Shown here one piece after another: positions 23,929 to 34,399 of a DNA stretch of 47,427 bases (positions within the stretch are counted from its first letter, which is position 1; each line of letters opens with the position of its first letter). The DNA comes from Reclinomonas americana ATCC 50394 (Eukaryota; Jakobida; Jakobea; Jakobida), in the NCBI GenBank assembly GCA_048213135.1, contig PS015121.1:175562-222988 (forward strand), read 5' to 3'. The notes under the pieces were generated by a model. It saw nothing but the letters and a program-made list of their open reading frames with translations, was not told the DNA's origin and did not search any database. A program made the translations under genes and the position numbers.

Positions 23929-24479
23929 ATGTCGCAAGCGCAGCTGCTGTGGAGGCAGCGCATTCAGAAGGATGTGCAAGGTGTGTGTGTGTCTGTGCGC
24001 GTGTGTGTGTGTGCAGCGTGTGACTCTCTGCGCAGATGTGTCGCGTGACTTCACCTCGATGGCGGAGAAGTTTGAGTCGCTGATCGGCAGCTTCCAGGTC
24101 GGTGCAGTGTGTGAGAGAACGCGTACACACAAGGGACTTACCGCTCTCTCCTTCTCCTCTCTTGTCTCAGTTCCCCACACACAGCAACACGGAGAAGGGC
24201 CTGCTCGATGTGCAGACGTACAGCACACTGATTGTGGATCGGTGTCACCGACTGCTGCGTCGCGTGCAACAGCTGCGACACACCTCACTGTTGCATGACA
24301 CGGAGGTGCTGAGTGCGCGCGTGGAGGAGGCCGATCGACTGTGCACACAGGAGATGCGCGACGGTCGCGACGGGCTGGCCAAGGTGCAGCGCGAGGTCGA
24401 TGAGCTCATTGGGGCAGTGCAGGCGCACTTGGAGTCGTCGCTCGTGCCTCTGCCACCACCACCACCACCACATCAATAG
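23929..24479 (+). CDS. MED22: Mediator complex subunit 22
   Basis: Head-module subunit of Mediator, which links activators to RNA polymerase II. Three exons, starting MSQAQLLWRQRIQKDVQ at 23929 and ending PPPPPPHQ with TAG at 24477-24479, about 145 residues. The pattern fits MED22/Surf5: an N-terminal helix (LLWRQRIQKDV), SMAEKFESLIGSF where the family has a SIMDNFTEIIK-type block, and YSTLIVDRCHRLLRRVQQLRHTSLLHD where it has [28 protein letters not shown]. A helical C-terminus with regular heptads follows. The His/Pro tail is lineage-specific. Identification rests on pattern and length, since sequence identity is low. Confidence 0.82.
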
Positions 24480-24524
24480 CGCATGTCACCGCGAGTGAAC
24501 ATGGAGAGAGAGAAAAGCGACGCT

Positions 24525-25615
24525 TCACTCGTGCTTGGTGTCCTTTTTGACAGCGGGTGCTGGTGGTGAGCTGCTCACCGCCGCCTTCTTCTTGCCGCTG
24601 ATGGCCTTGGCAAAGCCGGCGAGGAGTCGAATGAACCAGTAGACGTTGAGGCAGCCGAGCACGGCGTAATTCGTGCCCAGAGCCACTTGGCTGGCGATTG
24701 GCAGGTCGTAGAAGCGCGGCACCACCGACGCAGGCAGCGAAATCATGGATACTGCGCAGAGTGAGGAGTGTGGCGGCGAGAGCAGAGATGCATCTTGGTT
24801 CCTACACGGCTACGCACCTCCACTGCTGAGGCTGAAGCTCAGCGAGAACGGTCCGTAGACGAACAAAAGTGTGAAGGCCAGCAAGCGGAACACCATCCAC
24901 GCCACCAGCACCCACAAGCCGTTGATGCGTTCGAGCAGCGACAGTGGCTGGTGCTGCTTCAGGCCACGCATGAACAGCATCCAGTTGATGAACGGGGTGG
25001 TGGCCTGAGCGAGACGAGAAGTGTGATTGGCGAGGCCTTTCCGCTGCGACAACTCCTTTCCGCACTCACCTCCGTCTGCAACAAGTACACCGGGTAGTAC
25101 GCTCCCTGCGGCTGCAACAGGAACACCATGTATCCGAAGGCGGCCACGAGATGATGCGCCACACGCAGTGGCGAGTCGAGCAGATCACTGGAGCGCACCA
25201 ACATGCCCGCGTACGACTGCACAAAGTACCCCAACGAGATGGACACCACGACCACTCGCCACTCATGCAACGTCAGACCTCCACACAGCACCTCGGCGCT
25301 GTCCGCACCGCCGGCGACACCATGAGTCAACCAGAGAGCGAGGATGGCACACAAGGCCGAGTGTGTGGACGACGAGACGCGATTGGGGGCTTCTGCGCGG
25401 TCGACACTCGTACGCAGGCGTTCCCACACTTGGTGGGTCAACACGCGCCGCAGGAACACCTCACTGATGTAGAAAATGGTCGGGAAGGCCATCGCTGCGT
25501 GTGCATGTTTTGTGTGAGAGAGTGAGATTGGTTTGCTGCAACTTTCCGCCCTTGACTGACCAGCAAGCAGAGCCAGTGGGAAGCACCATGGCAGGAAGCC
25601 TTCAGCGGTCGCCAT
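24525..25615 (-). CDS. TLC-domain multi-pass membrane protein
   Basis: Four exons (25615-25561, 25494-25070, about 25005-24824, 24753-24525). Start MATAEGFLPWCFPLALLAG just inside the gene; C-terminus ...KKDTKHE. Several hydrophobic helices and the TLC hallmark HH in RVAHHLVAAFGYMVFL identify the TRAM-LAG1-CLN8 fold; such proteins act in lipid metabolism or sensing in the ER or plasma membrane. The order of helices resembles TLCD family members more than ceramide synthases, because no homeobox-like segment is seen. The Lys-rich cytosolic tail follows the last helix. It lies 45 bp from the convergent MED22 stop and 79 bp downstream of the next gene's stop on the same strand. Confidence 0.85.
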
Positions 25616-25694
25616 GGCGTTGCGTTTGAGATATAATATGTAAGAAAACACGTGGACGGCGGGACACGGAGTTGTCTGTCATTCATTATGGTGG

Positions 25695-28600
25695 TCATGA
25701 GTCGCCAGCGGCCTCAAGCTCGTGTGCTCGGGCAGCTGCTCGACGTCGTGCAGCTTGCAGACGCTTCTCGCGCTCGGCCTCCACATCGAGTATGCGGAAC
25801 AACGACTGCACGAATCGCAGATGTCAGAAGAAGGCACTCGACTGACTTCAGGCACACCGCACACACCTTAACCAAGGGTCTCCGATCGCGTGAAGGTGGC
25901 GCAGCATGTAGGCACTTGGAGAGCGCACCCAACAGTCGTTCCAGTGCGTCCGCTTGCCAGCCGTCTGTTCTGGCGACCAGTTGCCTGCCGAGCTCCTCCA
26001 GGTCGCTCTCGTCCAGCACCAGCGGCTCCACGACAACGTCAGGTACCTCCTCTTCCTCCTCTTCTTCTTCGTCCTCCTCTACTTCTTGACCTTCTTCGTG
26101 CTTCCCCTCCCCATCATCATCGTGGCCACCCTGATCCCCAGCCGACGCAGCCTCTTGCTCCATCGGCACATCGCCAGTCTCCTTCTCCGCGTGCCCCGAC
26201 GCCGCCTCCTCCCCGTCCACGCGCATCTCGTCGCCGTCCTCACGCTCCGAGTGCACAGACTCCTCGTCCACAATCGCAGTCGATACCACCGAGACAACCA
26301 CTTCTGCCGACATTTCCACATCCTCACCGTCGCGCTCTTCTTCTTTCCTCTCCTGCTCTTCGTCCTCCTCCTCGTCGTCCTCCTCATCGTGCTCGGCCGG
26401 AGGTTGGCCTTTCTCCTTTTCATCCTCCTCCTCCTCCTTCTCCTCCTTGTCCTCCTCCTCTTCTTCCTCTTCGTCATGCAGCACGCGTCGCCGGCTGACA
26501 GGTGGTGGCGCTGCTGCCGCCGACGACAGTGACGTCGGCGATGACCGCAGCGATGACGACAAGGAACCCGACCTCGCCGAGGCACTCGCACTCTTGGCCA
26601 CCCCCAGCATCTCCATGTCCTCTTCGGCCATTTCTACAGCCCCGGCGGCAATGGCAGCCGCCGCCGCCGCCTCGATGGCCTCCATACCTGCACGAGCCCG
26701 GCCGGTCGACGGCAGTGGCACCTCGTCGGCCTCCTTTCTCGCCAGTCGTGCGCTGAAGCGTAGTCCGGCTTTATACGCTGTGCAGTCGGCGGTGAGCACA
26801 AGTGAGTCAGAAGCACAGAAGCACGTACGCCAATCGACTCACCGCTACTTGGAGGTGCCTCGCGTACTTCTGCGAGCTCCTCTTCTTCCAGCTTCTTGTT
26901 GTCGGCATCGGTGGCTCGCCGCGTCGTAATCTCGTTGCACATGCGCAGCAGGCCGCGGTGGAATCGGTTCACTTCCGAGAGCGCCACATCCCACATGGCC
27001 TTGGACTGCAGGCAAGAAAAAATTAGGCAATCTCTCACGACTGGGACACAGAGCACGGAAGAAGAGCGCACCCGATGGAGCAGGCGACGACCGTTGTTGT
27101 CATTCGCATTGTTGTACGCTTCCACGTTGTCGACAATCTGTCCAAGGTCGTCCATGAAACTGCCAAACCGAAAAGAGTGAGCACATGTGATACGCGTGTG
27201 TACACAAGCGATTCCAACCTTGCGATATCAGTGTACCGACCGTCCTCGATGCGGTCCAGAATGTCGTTCAGACACAGCGGCTTGGTGACATAATCCATGT
27301 AATCCGGGACCTCTTCCAGATCCTGCGACAAATTGGTGGGCATTTCGCAACACGGCACCGCCACGAATCGACCCACGCAACGACGGGCTGCACAAACGCT
27401 CGGAACTTGTTGTCCGCGACGAGCTTAAGTACCAGGTCGCGCAGGAGGATGCGCAGTTCCCGCAAGACGCCTTCCTCCACTCGTCGCAACGTTCTCTTCT
27501 GCTCCAGCGTCAGAGTCGCAGGCTTTTCGGGCTGCGCCTTGGCCGGCTTGCGGCTCTGTACAGCAACGCAGTTTACTCCTCCATGGTGCGGCGACGGAGA
27601 GCAATAAGCGCGCTCACCTTTTTCACCTTCTTCTGCGCACCGCCACTCTGTTGCAACGGATCCGTGCGCAGCAGAGTAAAGAGCTCGTCAAACATCGACT
27701 TCCGCTCCTCCTGCGCGTACGAGTGTGAGTCGGCGCTGGGTGCCGAGGAAAATGCAAACACGATGTACGCAACGGCGTGGAGACGGCGCACAAAATGCTG
27801 CGCGCTAGGATCCAGCACACACACGAGGTCGTCCGGCAGAACCCTCTCCACCATTTCTTCGGCCTCCATTTCCGATACTGCATCATCAGCCTGCGGCACC
27901 GTGCATGTGGCCAGCAGAAGCACAGGGAGCCGCGGGTCCGTGTCCTCAAACTGCGAGACAATCAGTTGCCGTGTCGCTTCGGAGCCTGCACGAGACACAC
28001 ACACACACACGAGCGCATGAGCCGGCAGAAGGCAAAGCGAGAGAGAGAGAGAGAGCACTTCCTTACTCCCCACCGTTCTTCCAGATGCGATCCAGGTGCG
28101 GCAGGTACACGATCGATGGTGCGTGAGCACGCGCCTCCTGAAACATTTGTGCCATGGACTCCTCCATCGACTGCACAACACGCCAGCATGAGCAAGAGGA
28201 GACAGGTCGCACCGACAACAGCCTGCACACCTTGGAGATGGGATTCATCAGCATGCTTTGCACGTCCACAGAAAACACCGGCACCTCCTCCAGTATCTGC
28301 AGCAGCACACGCGGCACACTCAGTGAGGTCAAGTCACTCAACAAAACTTAAAAACAGATCGGCGAGCGCAACATGCAACACAGCTGGGGCGATCAGAGAT
28401 GTTTCACCCGAACCCCGTTCACCGGCAATCACAAATGCGGGTCGCACGAACAAGTCTGACGACCCCCCGACCGCACACGTGAGTACAGCACTCAACAAAA
28501 ACCACATCAACTGCAAGAGAACGTACCAAGCCGATTCTCAAACGGTGACGCGTCGGTGCTCCTGTGGCTTTCGTCGCCTTGCAGGACTGTCGTGTAGGAA

Positions 28601-31600
28601 AGAAGACATGAGCAAAAACTGTGGACAAACAAACGAACCACACATGCGACGCAACGACGCAAGTGGCGCAGCAACGAGGGTACCGGAAAAACACTGGCCA
28701 GACGCCTCGCAATCTGAAGCAGCTGCGGAGCGAACGCCGTCTGAAAGGCTGACGGCAGGGCCCGGCTGTGTACGCTCGCGGCACGATGAGCTGCAGGCGT
28801 CAGCTGTGCATTGTCGAGTCAAGGAGTAACATGGCGACAAACGCGATATCACACACAGTCGAGGCGTGACAAGAAAAAAGGATATTCTTCAGCGCGGCGA
28901 AAAAGTCCGACTCGCTGACCTCGACATCGGTGACGTCCAAGTCGAGCTTGTCGTCCGTGGCATACACCTCGGGGAACGAGCGACGCAGTGCACTGAGCGC
29001 CGCCTCGGAGCACAATGCCTGCACGATATGCACCAGTGTTAGGATGCGTAGTGGGAGACGCAAGTGTGTTGTTAAACAAATCACCTTGATGTCGGCACCA
29101 CAGTAGCCGACGGTCTTGGTGGCAATGATTTCGCGCAGTTCCGCAGACGGCTGCGCCTTCCAGTTGCGCGTGTGGATGTCGAGAATCGTTCCGCGCGCAT
29201 CCCTTGTTGGCAACGGGAAGAGAAACTCGCGGTCAAAGCGACCGGGGCGACGCAACGCGGGGTCGACAGCATCGGGTCGGTTGGTGGCGCCAATGATAAT
29301 CACTTGGCCTGCATGGGACGAACAACCACACGCTGTCAGCGACTCCCTTCGTCAGCACACACGGCGGTCACTCACTCACTCACTCACCTCTGCTGTCGAG
29401 ACCGTCCATGAGCGCCAGAAGCGTCGACACGATCGAGCTGTGGATGTAGTCCTGTCGCGACGATCGCACCGGTGCCAACCCTGCATGCAACTCACGTGAG
29501 AAGACTGTGCCGTTGTCACTGCTGGCATCAAAACGGCGCACANNNNNNNNNNNNNNNNNNNNNNNNNNNNNNNNNNNNNNNNNNNNNNNNNNNNNNNNNN
29601 NNNNNNNNNNNNNNNNNNNNNNNNNNNNNNNNNNNNNNNNNNNNNNNNNNNNNNNNNNNNNNNNNNNNNNNNNNNNNNNNNNNNNNNNNNNNNNNNNNNN
29701 NNNNNNNNNNNNCCATCGATTTCGTCGAAAAAGATAATGGCCGGCTGGTTCCGCTGCGCCTCCTCAAACAGGATGCGCAACTGTCGCTCCGTCTCGCCGA
29801 CCCACTTGCTCAGACAATCGGCACCCTTGCGCATGTAGAACGCCACACGCTTGCCAGCCTACCTCGCATATGAGGAATCACCTCGTGTGTGACGTGTTGG
29901 CACGGACAGGCAACGCAACAGTGGAGCACGTGTTGGCTAGCGCACGAGCCGTGAGAGTCTTGCCGGTACCCGGTGGGCCGTAGAACAGCACACCACGCGG
30001 CGGCGCCATTTTGAATTGTGCGAAAAACTCGGGGTACAGCAACGGCAGCATGACCATCTCCTTGAGTGCCTTGACATCTGTGCGCCAAGCAAAAAATGTC
30101 GGCGACCAGTGCAGCCCAAACGCACACAGTTGCACGCCAACACGCAACGCTCGTCAAGACCGCCAATGGCACTCCAATCCACCGAGCGATCGATCTCCAA
30201 CTTTTGCGAGTCGCTGAAGAGTGTCGGGTTGTGCTTCATGCGCTTGTAGGCTGTACGAGGCGAGTAGCCTTCTTCGGCCGCCAAATCCTCCTTATCCTCG
30301 TTCAAGTTGAGCGGAAGCATGCCACTGCGAATGGCCGGCTTGTCGGCGCGAGAGGCGGTGGAGCCCGGAGGACGACCCCTTCCGCGTTTCTCCCGATGGG
30401 ACGTGCCGCCCTGATCGGAATCCGAATACATGGCACTCTGTGCACACGTCNNNNNNNNNNNNNNNNNNNNCCACAGCGTGAGCAATGCACGCATCTCGAG
30501 CAGCCAGGCGACAGTGTGTGCACGAACCAAACTCGAATCGGACCAGCCAATGCGATCCCAGTCGCTGTTGCAGAATGGTGAGCCAACAACACACACATCA
30601 CACACACACAACATGCAGATGGCCGAGGAAACCACACACCGCCGATCCGACGTCGCCCGTGAACCACGGTACTCGCCACCTCGTCGTCTCCGTCGCTCAC
30701 CGTCGTGCGTTTGTTTCTTGAACGACCGATGCACAGCAGAGGCCTCGGCACGCTCTTGCAGCGACTTCTCCGACAGCGATGGCATGTTTTCACGCGAACG
30801 CAGCGCGTATCGCTTTCGCATGCCAAGCAACTCCTCCAGCGTTTCGCGCTGCTGCTGTACAGCTGTGAAAGGCGAGGTGAAAAATCGCGACGGTAAAGGC
30901 ATCATCTAAGCGAAGCGAACCGGCGCTGTTGGCGTTCTCCGAGTTGCTCAGTACACGCATCTCGGTCGAGATTCGCCGCTTGAGTCCGCGAGTAACACGG
31001 CGATTGATGGCACCAAACACATTCTCGACATCAATGTCGTCGGCGGGCGAGGCGGTTCGGTTGCCGCGACCTGCACGACATGTTTCAGCCTCTCCCGTGT
31101 GCACACACAGGTTTGCCCTCCAAACCCAAGTACCAGCTCGTTTCCCGTCTCCGTCACTGTCATCATCATCGTCATCGTCGTCCTCATCCCCGTCGTCCTC
31201 CTCCACAAACTCCTGCAGTGCGCCACAAGAGTCAATACAAACACACACGTACATTCGGCGTGAAATTCAGGCGCAACATCGTCAGAGTCCTCGAAATATG
31301 AGGGTCTACGGCGTTGGCGCTGCGAAAGTCGTCGCCCGCCTCCATCCGCACCGCCCGCATCGTCGTGCTTGGCGCTCGCCTCGCCACCATTCGGCGCATC
31401 CTGTGGCAGCACTCGACGATGAGTGCATGACTGCTGTTAGTAACTCATTGCGTTTTTCCGCACCTGATTCCCGCGCGGCATGACTGCCCGCAGTCGATTG
31501 CGAGTGACGGGTCCACTCTCCGCCAGCACGCTCTCCAGTGCATCCGCGGTGCCGGCCTCTGCAGCCGTCTGACTGCGCGTCAAACGCACACGCTGCAGCT

Positions 31601-33780
31601 GCCTCTCCGACTGGACGACTGCGAGGAACAGGTAAGTGAGCACACGAGGCTCCCAACATTTGCAAGTCGTTCACACAAGCACCAACCCTTGTCGGCATCC
31701 TCGTCCTCGTCCTCATCCTCATCGTCGTCATGCTCATCCTCGCCGTCGTCGCCACTCTCTTCGTCCTCCTGCGGCACGGACACTCGGCGTCGCCGCGTCA
31801 TATAGCCATGAGAAGGAGCCGCTTGTTCGCCCCCCTCGCCCGCCATGTCGGCTGGCAACGGCGGCAGCGCAGAAAAGTCGACTGCCGACTGCTGCGGCGA
31901 GCCGAACCTCTGCTCCGCGCGCTGGTGGTGACGCAAAGTCCGATTGTTGCGTGGAGGTGGGCGCGACTGGGCGGCCTCGGCACTCGCAGAATACTTGGGC
32001 GGCCGACCACGGCCACGCTTCGCCGGCGTGCTGTCGCTGTGTGACGCCGGCGACGTGAAAGTCGACGTCAGTGGCGGTGGTTGCTGCTGCCCGTCGACGT
32101 ACGTGATGGAGGTGGTGGTCGACGATATCACCGTCTGCGATGGCTCTCCACCCATGGCTGCTGCCACTGCGGCGGCTGAGGCGAACCGTCCACCGACTCG
32201 GTACTGCGTGCGACGCACCTGCTCCTGCTGTTGTTGTTGGCGTGCGGCTTGTCGCGACTGCGGCCGTTGTCGCTGTCGTGGTCGTTGCTGCGGTCGCCGC
32301 TGTCGTCGCCGTCGACCGTACTCTTCACTCGACGAATCCTCCTCCTCCTCGTCATCATCATCTTCGTGCATAGCATCATCATCGTCATCATCATCATCCA
32401 CCTCGTCCTCCTCGTCGCCCAGTGACTCATCATCGTCCGGTCGCCACGCCACACGCCGTCGCTTCTCCGGTGGCGCATCAGTGGTGCTGGTGGTCGTCGT
32501 GGTCGTGCTTGCCGCGGCCGCGGCGCTCGCCTCGCCAGTTGTCGACTCCTCCTGCTGCGGATTGTAAATATACGGAGGACGGAGTCGGCGACCCGGTGTT
32601 CGCTGCTGCTCCTGTCGCTCCCGGACCCTTCTGTCCTCCTCTTGCTGCAGCATCATCGCCAGCTGGCCCGGGGGAGGTGGCAAGGAGAGGGGAAGGAAAT
32701 CACGCAAATTGATAAGCATGTGCATTGTGTGTGCATGCATGTGCAAAAATCATCGGTCGGCGCACCTTGTGATCTTCGTCCTCGGTCGATGACCTCGTGC
32801 GCTTTCCCGTCGACTCGCCGATCGCCGCATGGAAGGTGGCGCTGTCGGGGTCGACAAACTGTTGACGCACACCCGCATAGACACAGCAGAGAGGGAGGGG
32901 CGTGTGAGTGCGAATTTTTCGCAAACAAGGCGTATGCAATGTGCATGNNNNNNNNNNNNNNNNNNNNNNNNNNNNNNNNNNNNNNNNNNNNNNNNNNNNN
33001 NNNNNNNNNNNNNNNNNNNNNNNNNNNNNNNNNNNNNNNNNNNNNNNNNNNNNNNNNNNNNNNNNNNNNNNNNNNNNNNNNNNNNNNNNNNNNNNNNNNN
33101 NNNNNNNNNNNNNNNNNNNNNNNNNNNNNNNNNNNNNNNNNNNNNNNNNNNNNNNNNNNNNNNNNNNNNNNNNNNNNNNNNNNNNNNNNNNNNNNNNNNN
33201 NNNNNNNNNNNNNNNNNNNNNNNNNNNNNNNNNNNNNNNNNNNNNNNNNNNNNNNNNNNNNNNNNNNNNNNNNNNNNNNNNNNNNNNNNNNNNNNNNNNN
33301 NNNNNNNNNNNNNNNNNNNNNNNNNNNNNNNNNNNNNNNNNNNNNNNNNNNNNNNNNNNNNNNNNNNNNNNNNNNNNNNNNNNNNNNNNNNNNNNNNNNN
33401 NNNNNNNNNNNNNNNNNNNNNNNNNNNNNNNNNNNNNNNNNNNNNNNNNNNNNNNNNNNNNNNNNNNNNNNNNNNNNNNNNNNNNNNNNNNNNNNNNNNN
33501 NNNNNNNNNNNNNNNNNNNNNNNNNNNNNNNNNNNNNNNNNNNNNNNNNNNNNNNNNNNNNNNNNNNNNNNNNNNNNNNNNNNNNNNNNNNNNNNNNNNN
33601 NNNNNNNNNNNNNNNNNNNNNNNNNNNNNNNNNNNNNNNNNNNNNNNNNNNNNNNNNNNNNNNNNNNNNNNNNNNAAAAAGTTGTTGTTGTTGTCTGTGT
33701 CTGTGTGTGAGAGACAGGGTACGCACGTTGGCCATTTCCGTTCCGTGCCGCGCTCGACTGGAGCGACGCGGCGCATCCAT
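25695..33780 (-). CDS. ATAD2: Yta7/ATAD2-like AAA ATPase with bromodomain
   Basis: Chromatin ATPase of the Yta7/ATAD2 family, which handles histone H3-H4 and reads acetyl-lysine. Start MDAPRRSSRARHGTEMAN at 33780; stop TGA 25697-25695. N-terminal half: low complexity, with acidic runs and two AT-hook cores (RGRGRPPK near 32010, RGRGRPPG near 30375). AAA1: VDWSAIGGLDE near 30180, P-loop GPPGTGKT near 29955-29980, RKGADCLSKWVGETERQLR near 29790-29835, Walker B IIFFDEID near 29715-29740, GATNRPDAVDPALRRPGRFDREF near 29230-29300. AAA2 is degenerate: GERGSGETS near 28425 has Glu where Lys is needed. Bromodomain about 27450-27040, with the acetyl-lysine Asn in VEAYN. Then a long Glu/Asp-rich tail and a conserved C-terminal helix near 25950. 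Three N gaps, one inside AAA1 just after Walker B. Confidence 0.94.
29543..29712. other. Assembly gap inside AAA1
   Basis: 170 N between Walker B (FFDEID) and the exon containing DYIHSSIVSTLLALMDGLD. The sequence just after Walker B is unread. Confidence 0.99.
30451..30470. other. 20-N gap in ATAD2-like gene
   Basis: Short fixed-size placeholder. It lies between the exon with AHTVAWLLEMRALLTLW and the exon with the second AT-hook. Confidence 0.95.
32948..33675. other. Assembly gap in first part of ATAD2-like gene
   Basis: 728 N between exon 1 (33780-33727) and the exon with FVDPDSATFHAAIGES. Further N-terminal exons may be hidden here. Confidence 0.97.
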
Positions 33781-34399
33781 TGCTCGAGTCGAGGGCACAC
33801 AGGGGGCGGGGGGCGGGGATGGCACGCGAGGAGTGTGCTGGAGTGCGTGCACTGCTCGGAAAGTCAATGGCAAACTCGAAGTGGCGGGAAGACAGATGGC
33901 TGTCACGCGAGCATACCAATTGACCTCGAGCTCGGAAAGTGTTTGTGGATTCATTATATTCCGTGGCAGCGGCCGTGGTCGTAAGCGAAGTCGCGGTCGA
34001 GAAAGGGGTCCAGATCAGCAATCTGGAGGAAGTCCAGAACGATCGATATTGATCCGAATCAGGATCCTGCTCGCAGTTGGAACTGCGCCATGAAGAGGTC
34101 AGGATGAAGGGGCTCCGTCCGGATCCAGGCGTGTGCAGTGGAGGCTGCCATCGATATCATAATTCCGATCGCGACGCAGCGACGTTCGCATATCGCTGCG
34201 TGCGCAAGCGATCATGTCACAGCAGCAGCCTCTTTCACATGGTACTCGCGCCATGCAGCTGTTTCTATCGGATCGGGTGACACGTGTCCGTGCGCGCTTC
34301 TTGCTGCCCGGTCGTCCCAAAAAACCGTGTGAGAGCTCTCTCTGCGAAAAAAGTGCAATTTCAGCTTTTTCTTTGTTGTTGTCGTCGCACGCACTGACA
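33781..34399. promoter_or_regulatory. Divergent intergenic region (ATAD2-like / TUG)
   Basis: 619 bp between divergent start codons. Short ORFs on either strand show no coding character or recognisable motif. It contains several GATC-containing palindromes around 34010-34170 and T-rich stretches at 34365-34380 close to the TUG start. No clear TATA box. Confidence 0.5.

Noticed and set aside
25954-26532. Leu/Phe-rich plus-strand ORF resembling a membrane protein
   Set aside because: It is the reverse complement of the Glu/Asp-rich tail of the ATAD2-like protein (GAG/GAA codons read backwards as CTC/TTC).
33781-34399. Short ORFs on both strands in the ATAD2-TUG interval
   Set aside because: None has recognisable motifs, codon bias or splice structure like the neighbours; treated as promoter region.
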